DNA of 64,000 bases. Origin: Lachnospiraceae bacterium. GTDB taxonomy: Bacteria > Bacillota > Clostridia > Lachnospirales > Lachnospiraceae. The notes beneath the pieces were generated by a model. The model searched no databases, was not told the DNA's origin, and saw nothing but the letters and a program-made list of their open reading frames with translations. The DNA lies in NCBI GenBank assembly GCA_021205755.1, contig JAJPWX010000110.1:19389-83388 (forward strand). The letters are read 5' to 3'. The translations under genes and the position numbers were made by a program. The first letter of the stretch is position 1. Every line of letters starts with the position of its first letter. Shown here piece by piece: positions 8,215 through 15,558 of this stretch.

Positions 8215-9049
8215 GTTTTGATACCTCCTCAATCAATTTATTTGGGGTCGATGCCCCTGCTGTAATGCCTACGCAGCCCATGGATGGCAATAGTCGAATA
8301 TCCAAATCTTTCATAGTTTGTATATATAAAGTATTTGCACATTCCGTCTTGCATATCTCAAACAACTTACGTGTATTCGAGCTATGGGTACCTCCTATCA
8401 CGATCATACAATCCGCTCTGCTCGCTATCGTGCGGGCTTCCGACTGACGTTCCTCAGTCGCGCTGCATATCGTACACATGACATCTGTAGTATCATAACG
8501 CATTTTTAAAATAATTTCAACTAATTTATCAAATTTCTTGTAATTAAATGTCGTTTGCGAGACGACGGAAAGCGGCTTTGCTGACAGTGGACGGAATTTC
8601 TCCGCCTCTTCCTCCGTACCGATCACCGTCACCGGCCCGTCTGCCCATCCTTTGATTCCCTCAACCTCCGGATGGCCGTCATTTCCGATGATCACAATTT
8701 CACTGCCGGCCGCGCTGCGCTCCTCTACAATCCGATGAATCTTCTTGACAAATGGACAGGTCGCATCAACCATCTGCAGACCATTCTTTTCAATCAGCGT
8801 ATAAATTCTCCGCGGTACACCGTGGGAGCGAATAATGACCGTTCCTTCCTTCACCCGGCATAGTTCCTCTTCGCCGTTAATAACCTGAACGCCTTTTTCG
8901 GAAAGTTCGCGGACGACCTCTTCATTATGAATAATCGGACCATATGTATAAATAGGTTTCTGGCCTTCCTCGATCTGGCGGTACACCTGATCAACAGCGC
9001 GTTTTACCCCAAAACAGAAGCCGGCCGTTTTTGCGACAACTACTTCCAT
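8195..9049 (-). CDS. ispH: 4-hydroxy-3-methylbut-2-enyl diphosphate reductase
   Basis: Last enzyme of the MEP isoprenoid pathway, reducing HMBPP to IPP and DMAPP at a [4Fe-4S] cluster. The three cluster cysteines are visible in TAGFCFGVKRAV, DATCPFVKKIH and CTICSATEERQ; HNEEVV and IIRSHGVPR supply substrate-binding histidines and QTTFNYKK the conserved Thr region. ATG 9049 follows AGGAGAATT; the track start at 9076 adds nine unlikely residues. The length of 284 matches the family. It sits between a GntR regulator (14-nt gap) and the S1 gene (20-nt overlap), so translation of S1 is likely coupled to it. Confidence 0.95.
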   Translation of the reverse strand: MEVVVAKTAGFCFGVKRAVDQVYRQIEEGQKPIYTYGPIIHNEEVVRELSEKGVQVINGEEELCRVKEGTVIIRSHGVPRRIYTLIEKNGLQMVDATCPFVKKIHRIVEERSAAGSEIVIIGNDGHPEVEGIKGWADGPVTVIGTEEEAEKFRPLSAKPLSVVSQTTFNYKKFDKLVEIILKMRYDTTDVMCTICSATEERQSEARTIASRADCMIVIGGTHSSNTRKLFEICKTECANTLYIQTMKDLDIRLLPSMGCVGITAGASTPNKLIEEVSKHVRNEF

Positions 9050-9063
9050 ACAATTCTCCTGAC

Positions 9064-9453
9064 TCAACCGGCACATTCCGTATTTGACAGCAGCTCATCA
9101 TAAATCTCATCCGCCATCGCGTGTACATCTGCCCGCGGAATCTCTTTGCAAATGCTCTTCGCAAGCATGACAAGAAGCTGCTTACGCAGTTCTTCTTCTG
9201 TTCTCTCCCGATCTCCATTCAGCGCGATGACTGCGCCCCGTCTCCGATCAATCGACACAAAGCCCTCATCCCGCAGCACAGCATAAGCTTTATTTACCGT
9301 ATGCATATTAATACCGATATCGCCCGCCAGCTGCCGCACAGAAGGAAGCGGGTCACCTTCCCTGATCATGGATCTCGCAATTCCCAGCACGATCTGATTG
9401 CGAAGCTGCATATACAGTGCTTCTTCACTCTGGAAGTCTATCTCTATCAGCAT
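9064..9453 (-). CDS. GntR-family (YhcF-like) transcriptional regulator
   Basis: 129-residue DNA-binding protein. An N-terminal winged helix (EALYMQLRNQIVLGIARSMIREGDPLPSVRQLAGDIGINMHTVNKAYAVLRDEGF split across residues 9-63) is followed by only about 60 residues, mostly helical, without a large effector domain, which fits the short YhcF/YtrA type. Such regulators often sit first in the operon they control, frequently with ABC transporters; here the downstream genes are ispH and S1, so it may autoregulate this unit. ATG 9453 is preceded by AAAGGAGAG; the track start at 9474 is less likely. Confidence 0.88.
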   Translation of the reverse strand: MLIEIDFQSEEALYMQLRNQIVLGIARSMIREGDPLPSVRQLAGDIGINMHTVNKAYAVLRDEGFVSIDRRRGAVIALNGDRERTEEELRKQLLVMLAKSICKEIPRADVHAMADEIYDELLSNTECAG

Positions 9454-9556
9454 TTTTTCTCTCCTTTGTACCATTCTGCCTTCTTGGCAGGGCTTTTCGC
9501 GGTTTCCTGTACGTTCTCATACGGTCTTCGCAGCGAGTACGGAGACCTGTAGGTTA

Positions 9557-10600
9557 TTAAAGATCAATATAATCGATGTCTACCTCACCGTTTTCGCTGT
9601 TTGTTTCCTTCGGCGGCGTATAGCGCGGCTGTTCTTTCAGAGGCTCATATTCCGGCATCCGCTTTGCCTGATTTCTGGCTTTCGAAGGTTTCGGAACAGT
9701 CGCAGGATCATCTGCGTTCTGCTGTCCCCTCGTCTGAGTTTCTGACTCATAAAACGTATCGCGACCAGTACGGTCAAATACGTCCTCATCCGGCTCCTGT
9801 ACCTGCTGATGCCTGGTATCCTCCACAATTACCGGTTTTTCTTTTTTCTTTTTGCTCTTTTTCTGTTTTGCTTTTTTCTTCGGCTGCTCCTCTTCCGTAT
9901 CCTCCGGCGCCTTGCGTCCGGAATTATAATTCAGCCCCCTGTAATTTTTCAGTTCTGATTTCAAATCTTTATTTTTCAGAAGAAGATTAATCACAACAAA
10001 CAGTAGTACGACACACAGAGCAATCATGCCATACAGAATCTTCATCAGAAGGTCAACGCGGTCGCGATAAGAACTGGTTTCTGCTTTCAGAGTATCAATC
10101 GTATTTTCCGCTTCTTCAAGAGTTTCCCTCGCCACACTCACGTAGCGGGAATCCTCCGTCTCCGCTTCCGTCTCTGTCTGCACCTCAGTCTCTGTCTGCG
10201 TTTCTGTCTCCACTTCTGCTGCTTCTGCCGTCACGTAAAGATAATACGTATAAGCATCGCCGTTCTCCGCAACCACCACAATAGAAACAGTCGTTGAACC
10301 ATCTGTCAGATCTGTACCAGAAATACTGTCAATATAGGCTGCGCTGTTGGATGTTGTTGGACTTAACGACAGGGAAGTCGTCCCCGCCGGAACGGTCACT
10401 TCATACTCCGTCGTGCCATAAGCAAATTCCGGCGATACGACCGCTCCCTCAGTCGTAATGCCCAGCGATGATAAGGAATTATCCGCCGAAAGGCTGTCTG
10501 CCGCTGCGAACACACTGCACAGCCACAGCATCGTGGCAAGCAAAAGCAAGGCTGCCCGGTTTTTTTTCTTTCCTACAAGAATAGATGATACCATTTTCAT
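9557..10600 (-). CDS. Membrane protein with extracellular cadherin-like beta-sandwich domain
   Basis: 347 residues. Order: N-terminal signal or anchor (ALLLLATMLWLCSVFAAADS); a cadherin-like beta-sandwich domain (about residues 40-125, pattern NSLSSLGITTEGAVVSPEF then YEVTVPAG), a Thr/Glu-rich spacer, a short coiled region, one transmembrane helix (MIALCVVLLFVVINLLL, about residue 190) and a long charged cytoplasmic tail with KKKAKQKKSKKKKEK and later proline- and acid-rich stretches. This layout suggests a sensor or scaffold spanning the membrane, but no enzymatic domain is visible and the function is unknown. ATG 10600 follows AAGGAGAG. It is downstream of purD on the same strand, probably a separate unit. 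Confidence 0.75.
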   Translation of the reverse strand: MKMVSSILVGKKKNRAALLLLATMLWLCSVFAAADSLSADNSLSSLGITTEGAVVSPEFAYGTTEYEVTVPAGTTSLSLSPTTSNSAAYIDSISGTDLTDGSTTVSIVVVAENGDAYTYYLYVTAEAAEVETETQTETEVQTETEAETEDSRYVSVARETLEEAENTIDTLKAETSSYRDRVDLLMKILYGMIALCVVLLFVVINLLLKNKDLKSELKNYRGLNYNSGRKAPEDTEEEQPKKKAKQKKSKKKKEKPVIVEDTRHQQVQEPDEDVFDRTGRDTFYESETQTRGQQNADDPATVPKPSKARNQAKRMPEYEPLKEQPRYTPPKETNSENGEVDIDYIDL

Positions 10601-10655
10601 TTATACTCTCCTTAACTGCCCACTGAGTTTTCTCACTCAGCGGTTTGCCTTCTGA

Positions 10656-11927
10656 CTAAGCCTCGTCTATCGCCTTCCCGATATCATGACGATAATATTT
10701 ATTTGCGAAAGAAATCCACTCTACCGCCTCATACGCGTTCGCACGGGCTGCTTTCAGATCCGTACCAGTCGCAGTCACGCCCAGCACACGTCCGCCATTC
10801 GTCACAATGTCTCCATCCTTTTTCGCGGTTCCGGCGTGGAATACATAATAGCCATCTTTTCCGCGGAAAGCATCAAGGCCTTCAATTTTCAGTCCTTTCT
10901 CATAGTGAACAGGATAGCCGTCCGATGCTAATACAACGCATACCGCTGCATTGTCTGCAAATTCCAGATCTACCTGATCAAGGGTTCCGTCGATACACGC
11001 TTCAAAAACCTCTATAATATCCGTCTTCATGCGAGGCAAAACAACCTGTGCCTCCGGATCTCCGAAACGCGCATTGTATTCCAGCACCTTCGGTCCGTCC
11101 GCCGTCAGCATCAGTCCGAAGAAAATGATCCCCTTAAATGGGCGCCCTTCCGCAGCCATAGCATCCACTGTCGGCTGATAAATATGCTCCCGGCAGTATT
11201 CGTCAATCTCTTTCGTATAGAATGGACTCGGGGAAAAAGTTCCCATGCCGCCAGTATTCAAACCAGTATCTCCGTCTCCCGCACGCTTGTGGTCCTGGGC
11301 GGAAGTCATGGGCTTAATCGTCTTTCCATCCACATAAGAAAGAACTGATACCTCACGTCCGGTCATAAACTCCTCAACCACCATACAGTTCCCGGCACTG
11401 CCGAACTTCTTATCCAGCATAATCTCTTTCACACCGGCCTTCGCCTCATCGAGCGTATTGCAAATCAGCACGCCCTTTCCAAGCGCCAGTCCGTCCGCTT
11501 TCAGCACAATTGGAAGCTTCGCGCTTTCCAGATAGTGAAGCGCCTCATCCGCGTCTGTAAAGCTCTCATATGCAGCTGTCGGAATACCATATTTCTTCAT
11601 CAGATCCTTTGAAAAAGCCTTTGAGCCTTCCAGAATAGCCGCATTCTTCCGCGGCCCGAAAACACGCAGCCCCTGCGCTTCAAACACATCCACAATACCT
11701 CCGACAAGCGGATCATCCATGCCGACAACCGTCAGATCAATCTGCTTTTCCTTTGCAAATGCTGCCAGTCTGTCAAATTCCATCGCCCCGATCGCCACAC
11801 ACTCTGCGTATTCCGCGATTCCGGCATTGCCCGGCGCGCAGTATATCTTATCCACACTCGGACTCTGCGCTACCTTCCATGCAATCGCATGCTCTCTTCC
11901 GCCGCTGCCTATGATTAAAACTCTCAT
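10656..11927 (-). CDS. purD: Phosphoribosylamine--glycine ligase
   Basis: ATP-grasp enzyme joining phosphoribosylamine and glycine to form GAR, the second step of de novo purine synthesis. It starts with the family signature VLIIGSGGREHAIAWK; ATP-grasp elements include LPIVLKADGLALGKGV, the SYVDGKTIKPMTSAQDHKR block and NARFGDPEAQVVLP, where the metal ligands lie. The length of 423 residues is normal. Last gene of the purE-purM-purN-purD operon, 60 nt downstream of purN. Confidence 0.97.
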   Translation of the reverse strand: MRVLIIGSGGREHAIAWKVAQSPSVDKIYCAPGNAGIAEYAECVAIGAMEFDRLAAFAKEKQIDLTVVGMDDPLVGGIVDVFEAQGLRVFGPRKNAAILEGSKAFSKDLMKKYGIPTAAYESFTDADEALHYLESAKLPIVLKADGLALGKGVLICNTLDEAKAGVKEIMLDKKFGSAGNCMVVEEFMTGREVSVLSYVDGKTIKPMTSAQDHKRAGDGDTGLNTGGMGTFSPSPFYTKEIDEYCREHIYQPTVDAMAAEGRPFKGIIFFGLMLTADGPKVLEYNARFGDPEAQVVLPRMKTDIIEVFEACIDGTLDQVDLEFADNAAVCVVLASDGYPVHYEKGLKIEGLDAFRGKDGYYVFHAGTAKKDGDIVTNGGRVLGVTATGTDLKAARANAYEAVEWISFANKYYRHDIGKAIDEA

Positions 11928-11987
11928 TTTATTCTTCCTCCATATGCGGTACTTTATAACTCTGACACATCAAAATCCGAAAGTTCC

Positions 11988-12614
11988 TTATTCCAGGATA
12001 GTCACGCGCCCATTTTCAACCTGTACCTTGCCGTTTGCAATCAGATGGATCGCCTGAGGCAAAATCACCCACTCTGCCTGCTCCATCACACGGCGCTGCA
12101 GCGCCTCCGGCGTATCTCCTTGTTTCACCTCGACCGCTTTCTGCAGAATAATCGGTCCTGTATCCGTGCCGCCATCCACAAAATGCACGGTCGCCCCTGT
12201 CACCTTCACGCCGCGCGCAAGTGCCTGCTCGTGCACCTTCAATCCATAATAGCCGGTACCGCAGAAGGACGGAATCAGCGCCGGATGGATATTTATAATA
12301 CGGTTTGGGAAAGCATCAACGACACACTGCGGAATCACCACCAGACAGCCGGCCAGGACAACCAGATCTGCCCCCGCCTCCTGCAAAAGAGTCAGAAGCG
12401 CCTGATCAAACTGTTCCGGATTCGGATACTGTTTTCTGGTAATACAGGCAGTCGCAATCCCAGTCTTTTTCGCGCGCTCCAGCGCATAGGCCTTCGTGCT
12501 GTTGCTGATTACTCGCACAACCTGCGCATTCGTCACCTTTCCCGCATCAATCGCGTCGAGAATCGCCTGAAGATTCGTTCCTCCGCCGGAAACCATCACT
12601 GCGAGTTTTAGCAT
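11988..12614 (-). CDS. purN: Phosphoribosylglycinamide formyltransferase
   Basis: Transfers a formyl group from 10-formyl-tetrahydrofolate to GAR. Motifs: [15 protein letters not shown] at the N-terminus, catalytic Asn-His in [12 protein letters not shown] with [14 protein letters not shown], and [17 protein letters not shown] carrying the catalytic Asp. 208 residues is the usual length. Its start overlaps the end of purM by 7 nt, indicating coupled translation in the pur operon. Confidence 0.97.
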   Translation of the reverse strand: MLKLAVMVSGGGTNLQAILDAIDAGKVTNAQVVRVISNSTKAYALERAKKTGIATACITRKQYPNPEQFDQALLTLLQEAGADLVVLAGCLVVIPQCVVDAFPNRIINIHPALIPSFCGTGYYGLKVHEQALARGVKVTGATVHFVDGGTDTGPIILQKAVEVKQGDTPEALQRRVMEQAEWVILPQAIHLIANGKVQVENGRVTILE

Positions 12615-13633
12615 AAGTCTACTCCTTTTTCTCCTGCTTCCACATAACCAATCTCATACACGGTCTCACCTGCAGCCGTGATTGCAGCTTTCGCCTTTTC
12701 CACATCCGCCGGATCCACTGCCACTGCCATGCCGATACCCATGTTATATGTATTATACATCATATGTTCCTCAATTTCACCTTTTTTTGCAAGCAAATGG
12801 AAAATCGCCGGAACCGGATAACTGTCCTTTCGGATCACCGCACGCATACCTTCCGGCAGCATTCTCGGCACATTCTCATAAAATCCGCCGCCGGTGATAT
12901 GGCTGCACGCCTTCACACGAACGCCTGCTTCCTTCACTTCCCGAAGCGCTTTCACATAAATGCGCGTTGGAGTCAGAAGTGTCTCGCCAAGCGTACCGCC
13001 CAATTCCTCGTAATACGTCATAAGCGCTTCCTTTTCCATCGGGAACACCTTGCGCACGAGAGAAAAACCATTGCTGTGCACTCCGGAAGAAGCAATCCCC
13101 AGAATCACATCCCCCGCTTTCAGATCCGCGCCAGTGATCAGGTCCTTCTCATCGACCACACCTACCGCAAATCCGGCCAAATCATACTCTTCCTCCGGCA
13201 TCAGCCCCGGATGCTCTGCGGTCTCGCCGCCAATCAGCGCTGCCCCGGACTGCGCACAGCCCTCAGCTACGCCTCCCACAATCGCCGCAATCTTTTCCGG
13301 AACATTTTTCCCGCACGCGATATAATCCAGGAAAAACAGCGGTTCCCCGCCCGCGCAGGCAATATCATTCACACACATCGCAACACAGTCAATCCCGATC
13401 GTATCATGCTTATCTAAAAGAAATGCCAGTTTCAATTTCGTGCCAACTCCGTCTGTACCGGAAACCAGCACCGGATTTTCCATCTTTTTGACCGCATCCA
13501 TCGAAAACGCGCCGGAAAACCCGCCAATATTCGTCAGCACCTCCGGGCGCATCGTCTTTTTAATATGCTCTTTCATCAGCTCCACCGAGCGATACCCTGC
13601 TTCAATGTCAACCCCTGCATTTTTGTAATCCAT
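12608..13633 (-). CDS. purM: Phosphoribosylformylglycinamidine cyclo-ligase
   Basis: AIR synthetase, closing the imidazole ring with ATP. The N-terminus [20 protein letters not shown] and the [35 protein letters not shown] and [16 protein letters not shown] blocks are diagnostic of the PurM family. 341 residues, normal length. ATG at 13631-13633 has GGGAGGA upstream. Between it and purE lies a 300-bp folded repeat, unusual inside an operon that is otherwise compact. Confidence 0.97.
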   Translation of the reverse strand: MDYKNAGVDIEAGYRSVELMKEHIKKTMRPEVLTNIGGFSGAFSMDAVKKMENPVLVSGTDGVGTKLKLAFLLDKHDTIGIDCVAMCVNDIACAGGEPLFFLDYIACGKNVPEKIAAIVGGVAEGCAQSGAALIGGETAEHPGLMPEEEYDLAGFAVGVVDEKDLITGADLKAGDVILGIASSGVHSNGFSLVRKVFPMEKEALMTYYEELGGTLGETLLTPTRIYVKALREVKEAGVRVKACSHITGGGFYENVPRMLPEGMRAVIRKDSYPVPAIFHLLAKKGEIEEHMMYNTYNMGIGMAVAVDPADVEKAKAAITAAGETVYEIGYVEAGEKGVDLC

Positions 13634-13657
13634 GTCGTCCTCCCGTATTCATGATCC

Positions 13658-13931
13658 AACTATGAGAACAGCAGGCCGCAGACCGCCTTCTCCGAAGGCT
13701 ATATGCCGCTTACGCGTCATATGTCTGTGGCTTGATGGGCGTCTACGTTCCACTTCGGTTGGCGCTAAACGATCGTCCACTGGACGATCAGCGCCCGCCC
13801 ATCCCGAAAAGAAAATACAGCCTTTAGCAGGTGAACCTGCCCATCTCCGCTTCGCTCCGGTCGGTGCTAAACGAGCGCCACTGGCGCTCAGCACCTGTCT
13901 TTTCTTTTCGATGCTGTTCAGAACTGTTACA
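13658..13931. repeat. Long form of a dispersed, highly structured repeat
   Basis: Ends are AACTATGAGAACAGC and GCTGTTCAGAACTGTTAC, inverted relative to each other. Inside are several hairpins: GCCTTC-TCC-GAAGGC; a nested set GATGGGCG / GGCGCT / GATCGTCC with their complements (13734-13803); GCAGGT-GA-ACCTGC; and a second nested set AAAAGAAAATACAG / GGTGCT / GAGCGCC with complements (13807-13908). The region fills the purE-purM gap. The open frame 13649-13957 across it looks like a by-product of the repeat. Short and half copies occur at 3222-3270 and 49966-49983. Confidence 0.8.
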
Positions 13932-13934
13932 ATT

Positions 13935-14453
13935 TTATTTTGCGCGGCTCTCCGCATAAGCCTTATAACCCACTTCCTGCAGTTTTGCGTCCTTCGCCTC
14001 GACCTGCTCTTTTAATTCTTCTGCATAATCCTTTACTTTCTGCAAGAGTTCAGGATCAGAGGTCGCCAGAATCTTTGCTGCCAGAATTCCTGCGTTCGCA
14101 CCGCCATTGATTGCCACCGTCGCCACTGGTATCCCGGAAGGCATCTGTACAATCGAATACAGGGAATCCCGGCCGCCAAGGGACGTCGTATGCATCGGGA
14201 TTCCGATCACCGGCATCGGGAAAATCGCCGCGCACATGCCCGGCAGATGCGCCGCCATCCCCGCTCCAGCGATAATCACCTTAAAACCTTTCTCTTCCGC
14301 CGTCTTTGCGTATTCATAAAAAACATCCGGCTCTCTGTGTGCGGAAATAATCGTCATCTCATAATCAATCCCAAACTTTTCCAGCATATCCGCTGCCTTG
14401 CTCATCACTGGCATGTCCGAATCGCTGCCCATCACAATACCAACCTTTGCCAT
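13935..14453 (-). CDS. purE: N5-carboxyaminoimidazole ribonucleotide mutase (class I PurE)
   Basis: Moves the carboxyl group of N5-CAIR to C4 of the imidazole. The GIVMGSDSDMPVM phosphate-binding motif, SAHREPD with the catalytic His, and IAGAGMAAHLPGM followed by PVIGIPMHTTSLGG are all present. 172 residues from ATG 14453, which has AAAGGAG 7 nt upstream; the earlier track start at 14477 is not supported. First gene of the pur operon. No purK is seen here; it may be elsewhere. Confidence 0.96.
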   Translation of the reverse strand: MAKVGIVMGSDSDMPVMSKAADMLEKFGIDYEMTIISAHREPDVFYEYAKTAEEKGFKVIIAGAGMAAHLPGMCAAIFPMPVIGIPMHTTSLGGRDSLYSIVQMPSGIPVATVAINGGANAGILAAKILATSDPELLQKVKDYAEELKEQVEAKDAKLQEVGYKAYAESRAK

Positions 14454-14492
14454 TGTTCTGCTCCTTTCCGTATTCAAATGACAACTGCTTTG

Positions 14493-14521
14493 ATTCTACC
14501 TGTTAAAAAGCGCGTTGTCAA
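14493..14521 (-). promoter_or_regulatory. Sigma-A promoter of the purE operon
   Basis: On the minus strand TTGACA, 17 bp, TAGAAT, about 40 bp before the purE ATG. The -35 box lies within a few bases of the metA stop codon. No purine riboswitch is recognisable in the short leader. Confidence 0.85.
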
Positions 14522-14526
14522 TCATT

Positions 14527-15498
14527 TCAGTTCTTTCCTGTCTGTTTCCATTTATCCAGCTGGCTGTAGACATATTCGAAATCCGGCGTTCCCATAAGAT
14601 CATAGGGCGTCGCCTGATAGACGTAATAATTCAGCCAGTTCGTATAAAGATTGTTCGCATGAGAGCGCCACATCAAAAGTGGCTTGACTGAGGGGTCGTC
14701 ATCCTTATAATAATTTTTCGGGATCTCGATCGGCAGATTCTTATTGAGATCACGATGGTATTCTCCGTCAAGTGTCACACGATCGTATTCCGGATGCCCC
14801 ATCACAAAAATTCTGCGACCGCCGTCGGCCATCGCCAGAAACATCCCCGCCTCATCCGACTCCGCGAGAATCGTAATTTCTTTCACTTTCCGAATCTCTT
14901 CGATTGGAACCTCCGTATGGCGAGAATGCGGCGCGAGAAACATATCATCAAACCCGCGCACAAGAGGAATCTTCCGATTTTTTACACGATGCCAGAATAA
15001 TCCGAACATTTTTTTGTCCAGCAATCTTTTTTGCAGACCATAAAAATGATAAAGAGACGCCTGAGCCGCCCAGCACAGAAAAATCGTCGACGTCACATGC
15101 ATATTTGTCCAATCCATGATCTCCGTCAGCTCTTGCCAATAGTCCACTTCTTCAAATTCCATCATCTCGACCGGAGCTCCGGTAATAATCATGCCGTCAA
15201 AGCGCTGGTTTCGAATTTCAGAAAATTCCACGTAAAATTTATTCAGATGGCTCAGCGAGGTGTTTTTGGCCTCATGCGAGGTTACCTTCACAAACGTCAC
15301 TTCGACCTGCAGCGGTGTATTCGACAGCGAACGCAGAAGCTGCAGCTCCGTTTCCTCCTTAAGCGGCATTAGATTCAGAATCGCAATATGAATCGGGCGA
15401 ATGTTCTGATGCACCGCACGGCTCTCATCCATCACGAATATATTTTCCCGCTCCAGTATTTCCTTCGCTGGAAGCTCACTTTGTACCTTAATCGGCAT
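14527..15498 (-). CDS. metA: Homoserine O-acyltransferase (MetA family, probably acetyl-CoA specific)
   Basis: Activates homoserine for methionine synthesis. Catalytic Cys142 lies in STIFLCWAAQA, and His235 and Glu237 in VMGHPEYDR, matching E. coli numbering. Residue 111 is Glu (TGAPVEMMEFEEV), whereas E. coli has Gly; in studied MetA enzymes Glu111 goes with acetyl-CoA rather than succinyl-CoA use, so O-acetylhomoserine is the expected product. 323 residues. It lies 60 nt after ligA on the same strand and may be its own unit. No S-box riboswitch is seen upstream, as the gap is too short. Confidence 0.94.
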   Translation of the reverse strand: MPIKVQSELPAKEILERENIFVMDESRAVHQNIRPIHIAILNLMPLKEETELQLLRSLSNTPLQVEVTFVKVTSHEAKNTSLSHLNKFYVEFSEIRNQRFDGMIITGAPVEMMEFEEVDYWQELTEIMDWTNMHVTSTIFLCWAAQASLYHFYGLQKRLLDKKMFGLFWHRVKNRKIPLVRGFDDMFLAPHSRHTEVPIEEIRKVKEITILAESDEAGMFLAMADGGRRIFVMGHPEYDRVTLDGEYHRDLNKNLPIEIPKNYYKDDDPSVKPLLMWRSHANNLYTNWLNYYVYQATPYDLMGTPDFEYVYSQLDKWKQTGKN

Positions 15499-15558
15499 CT
15501 ATTGATCCCTCCTGTATCCTTCATTCTTATCAATCCGGCTGGAAAAAGCTATCCTCTT

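Noticed and set aside
10617-10642. CTGAGT/ACTCAG hairpin after purD as a terminator
   Set aside because: Only 6 bp, with no U-run, and too weak to call.
13649-13957. 102-residue open frame across the purE-purM gap
   Set aside because: It follows the folded repeat exactly, is Arg/Pro/Gly-rich and lacks a ribosome site. I regard it as a product of the repeat, not a gene.
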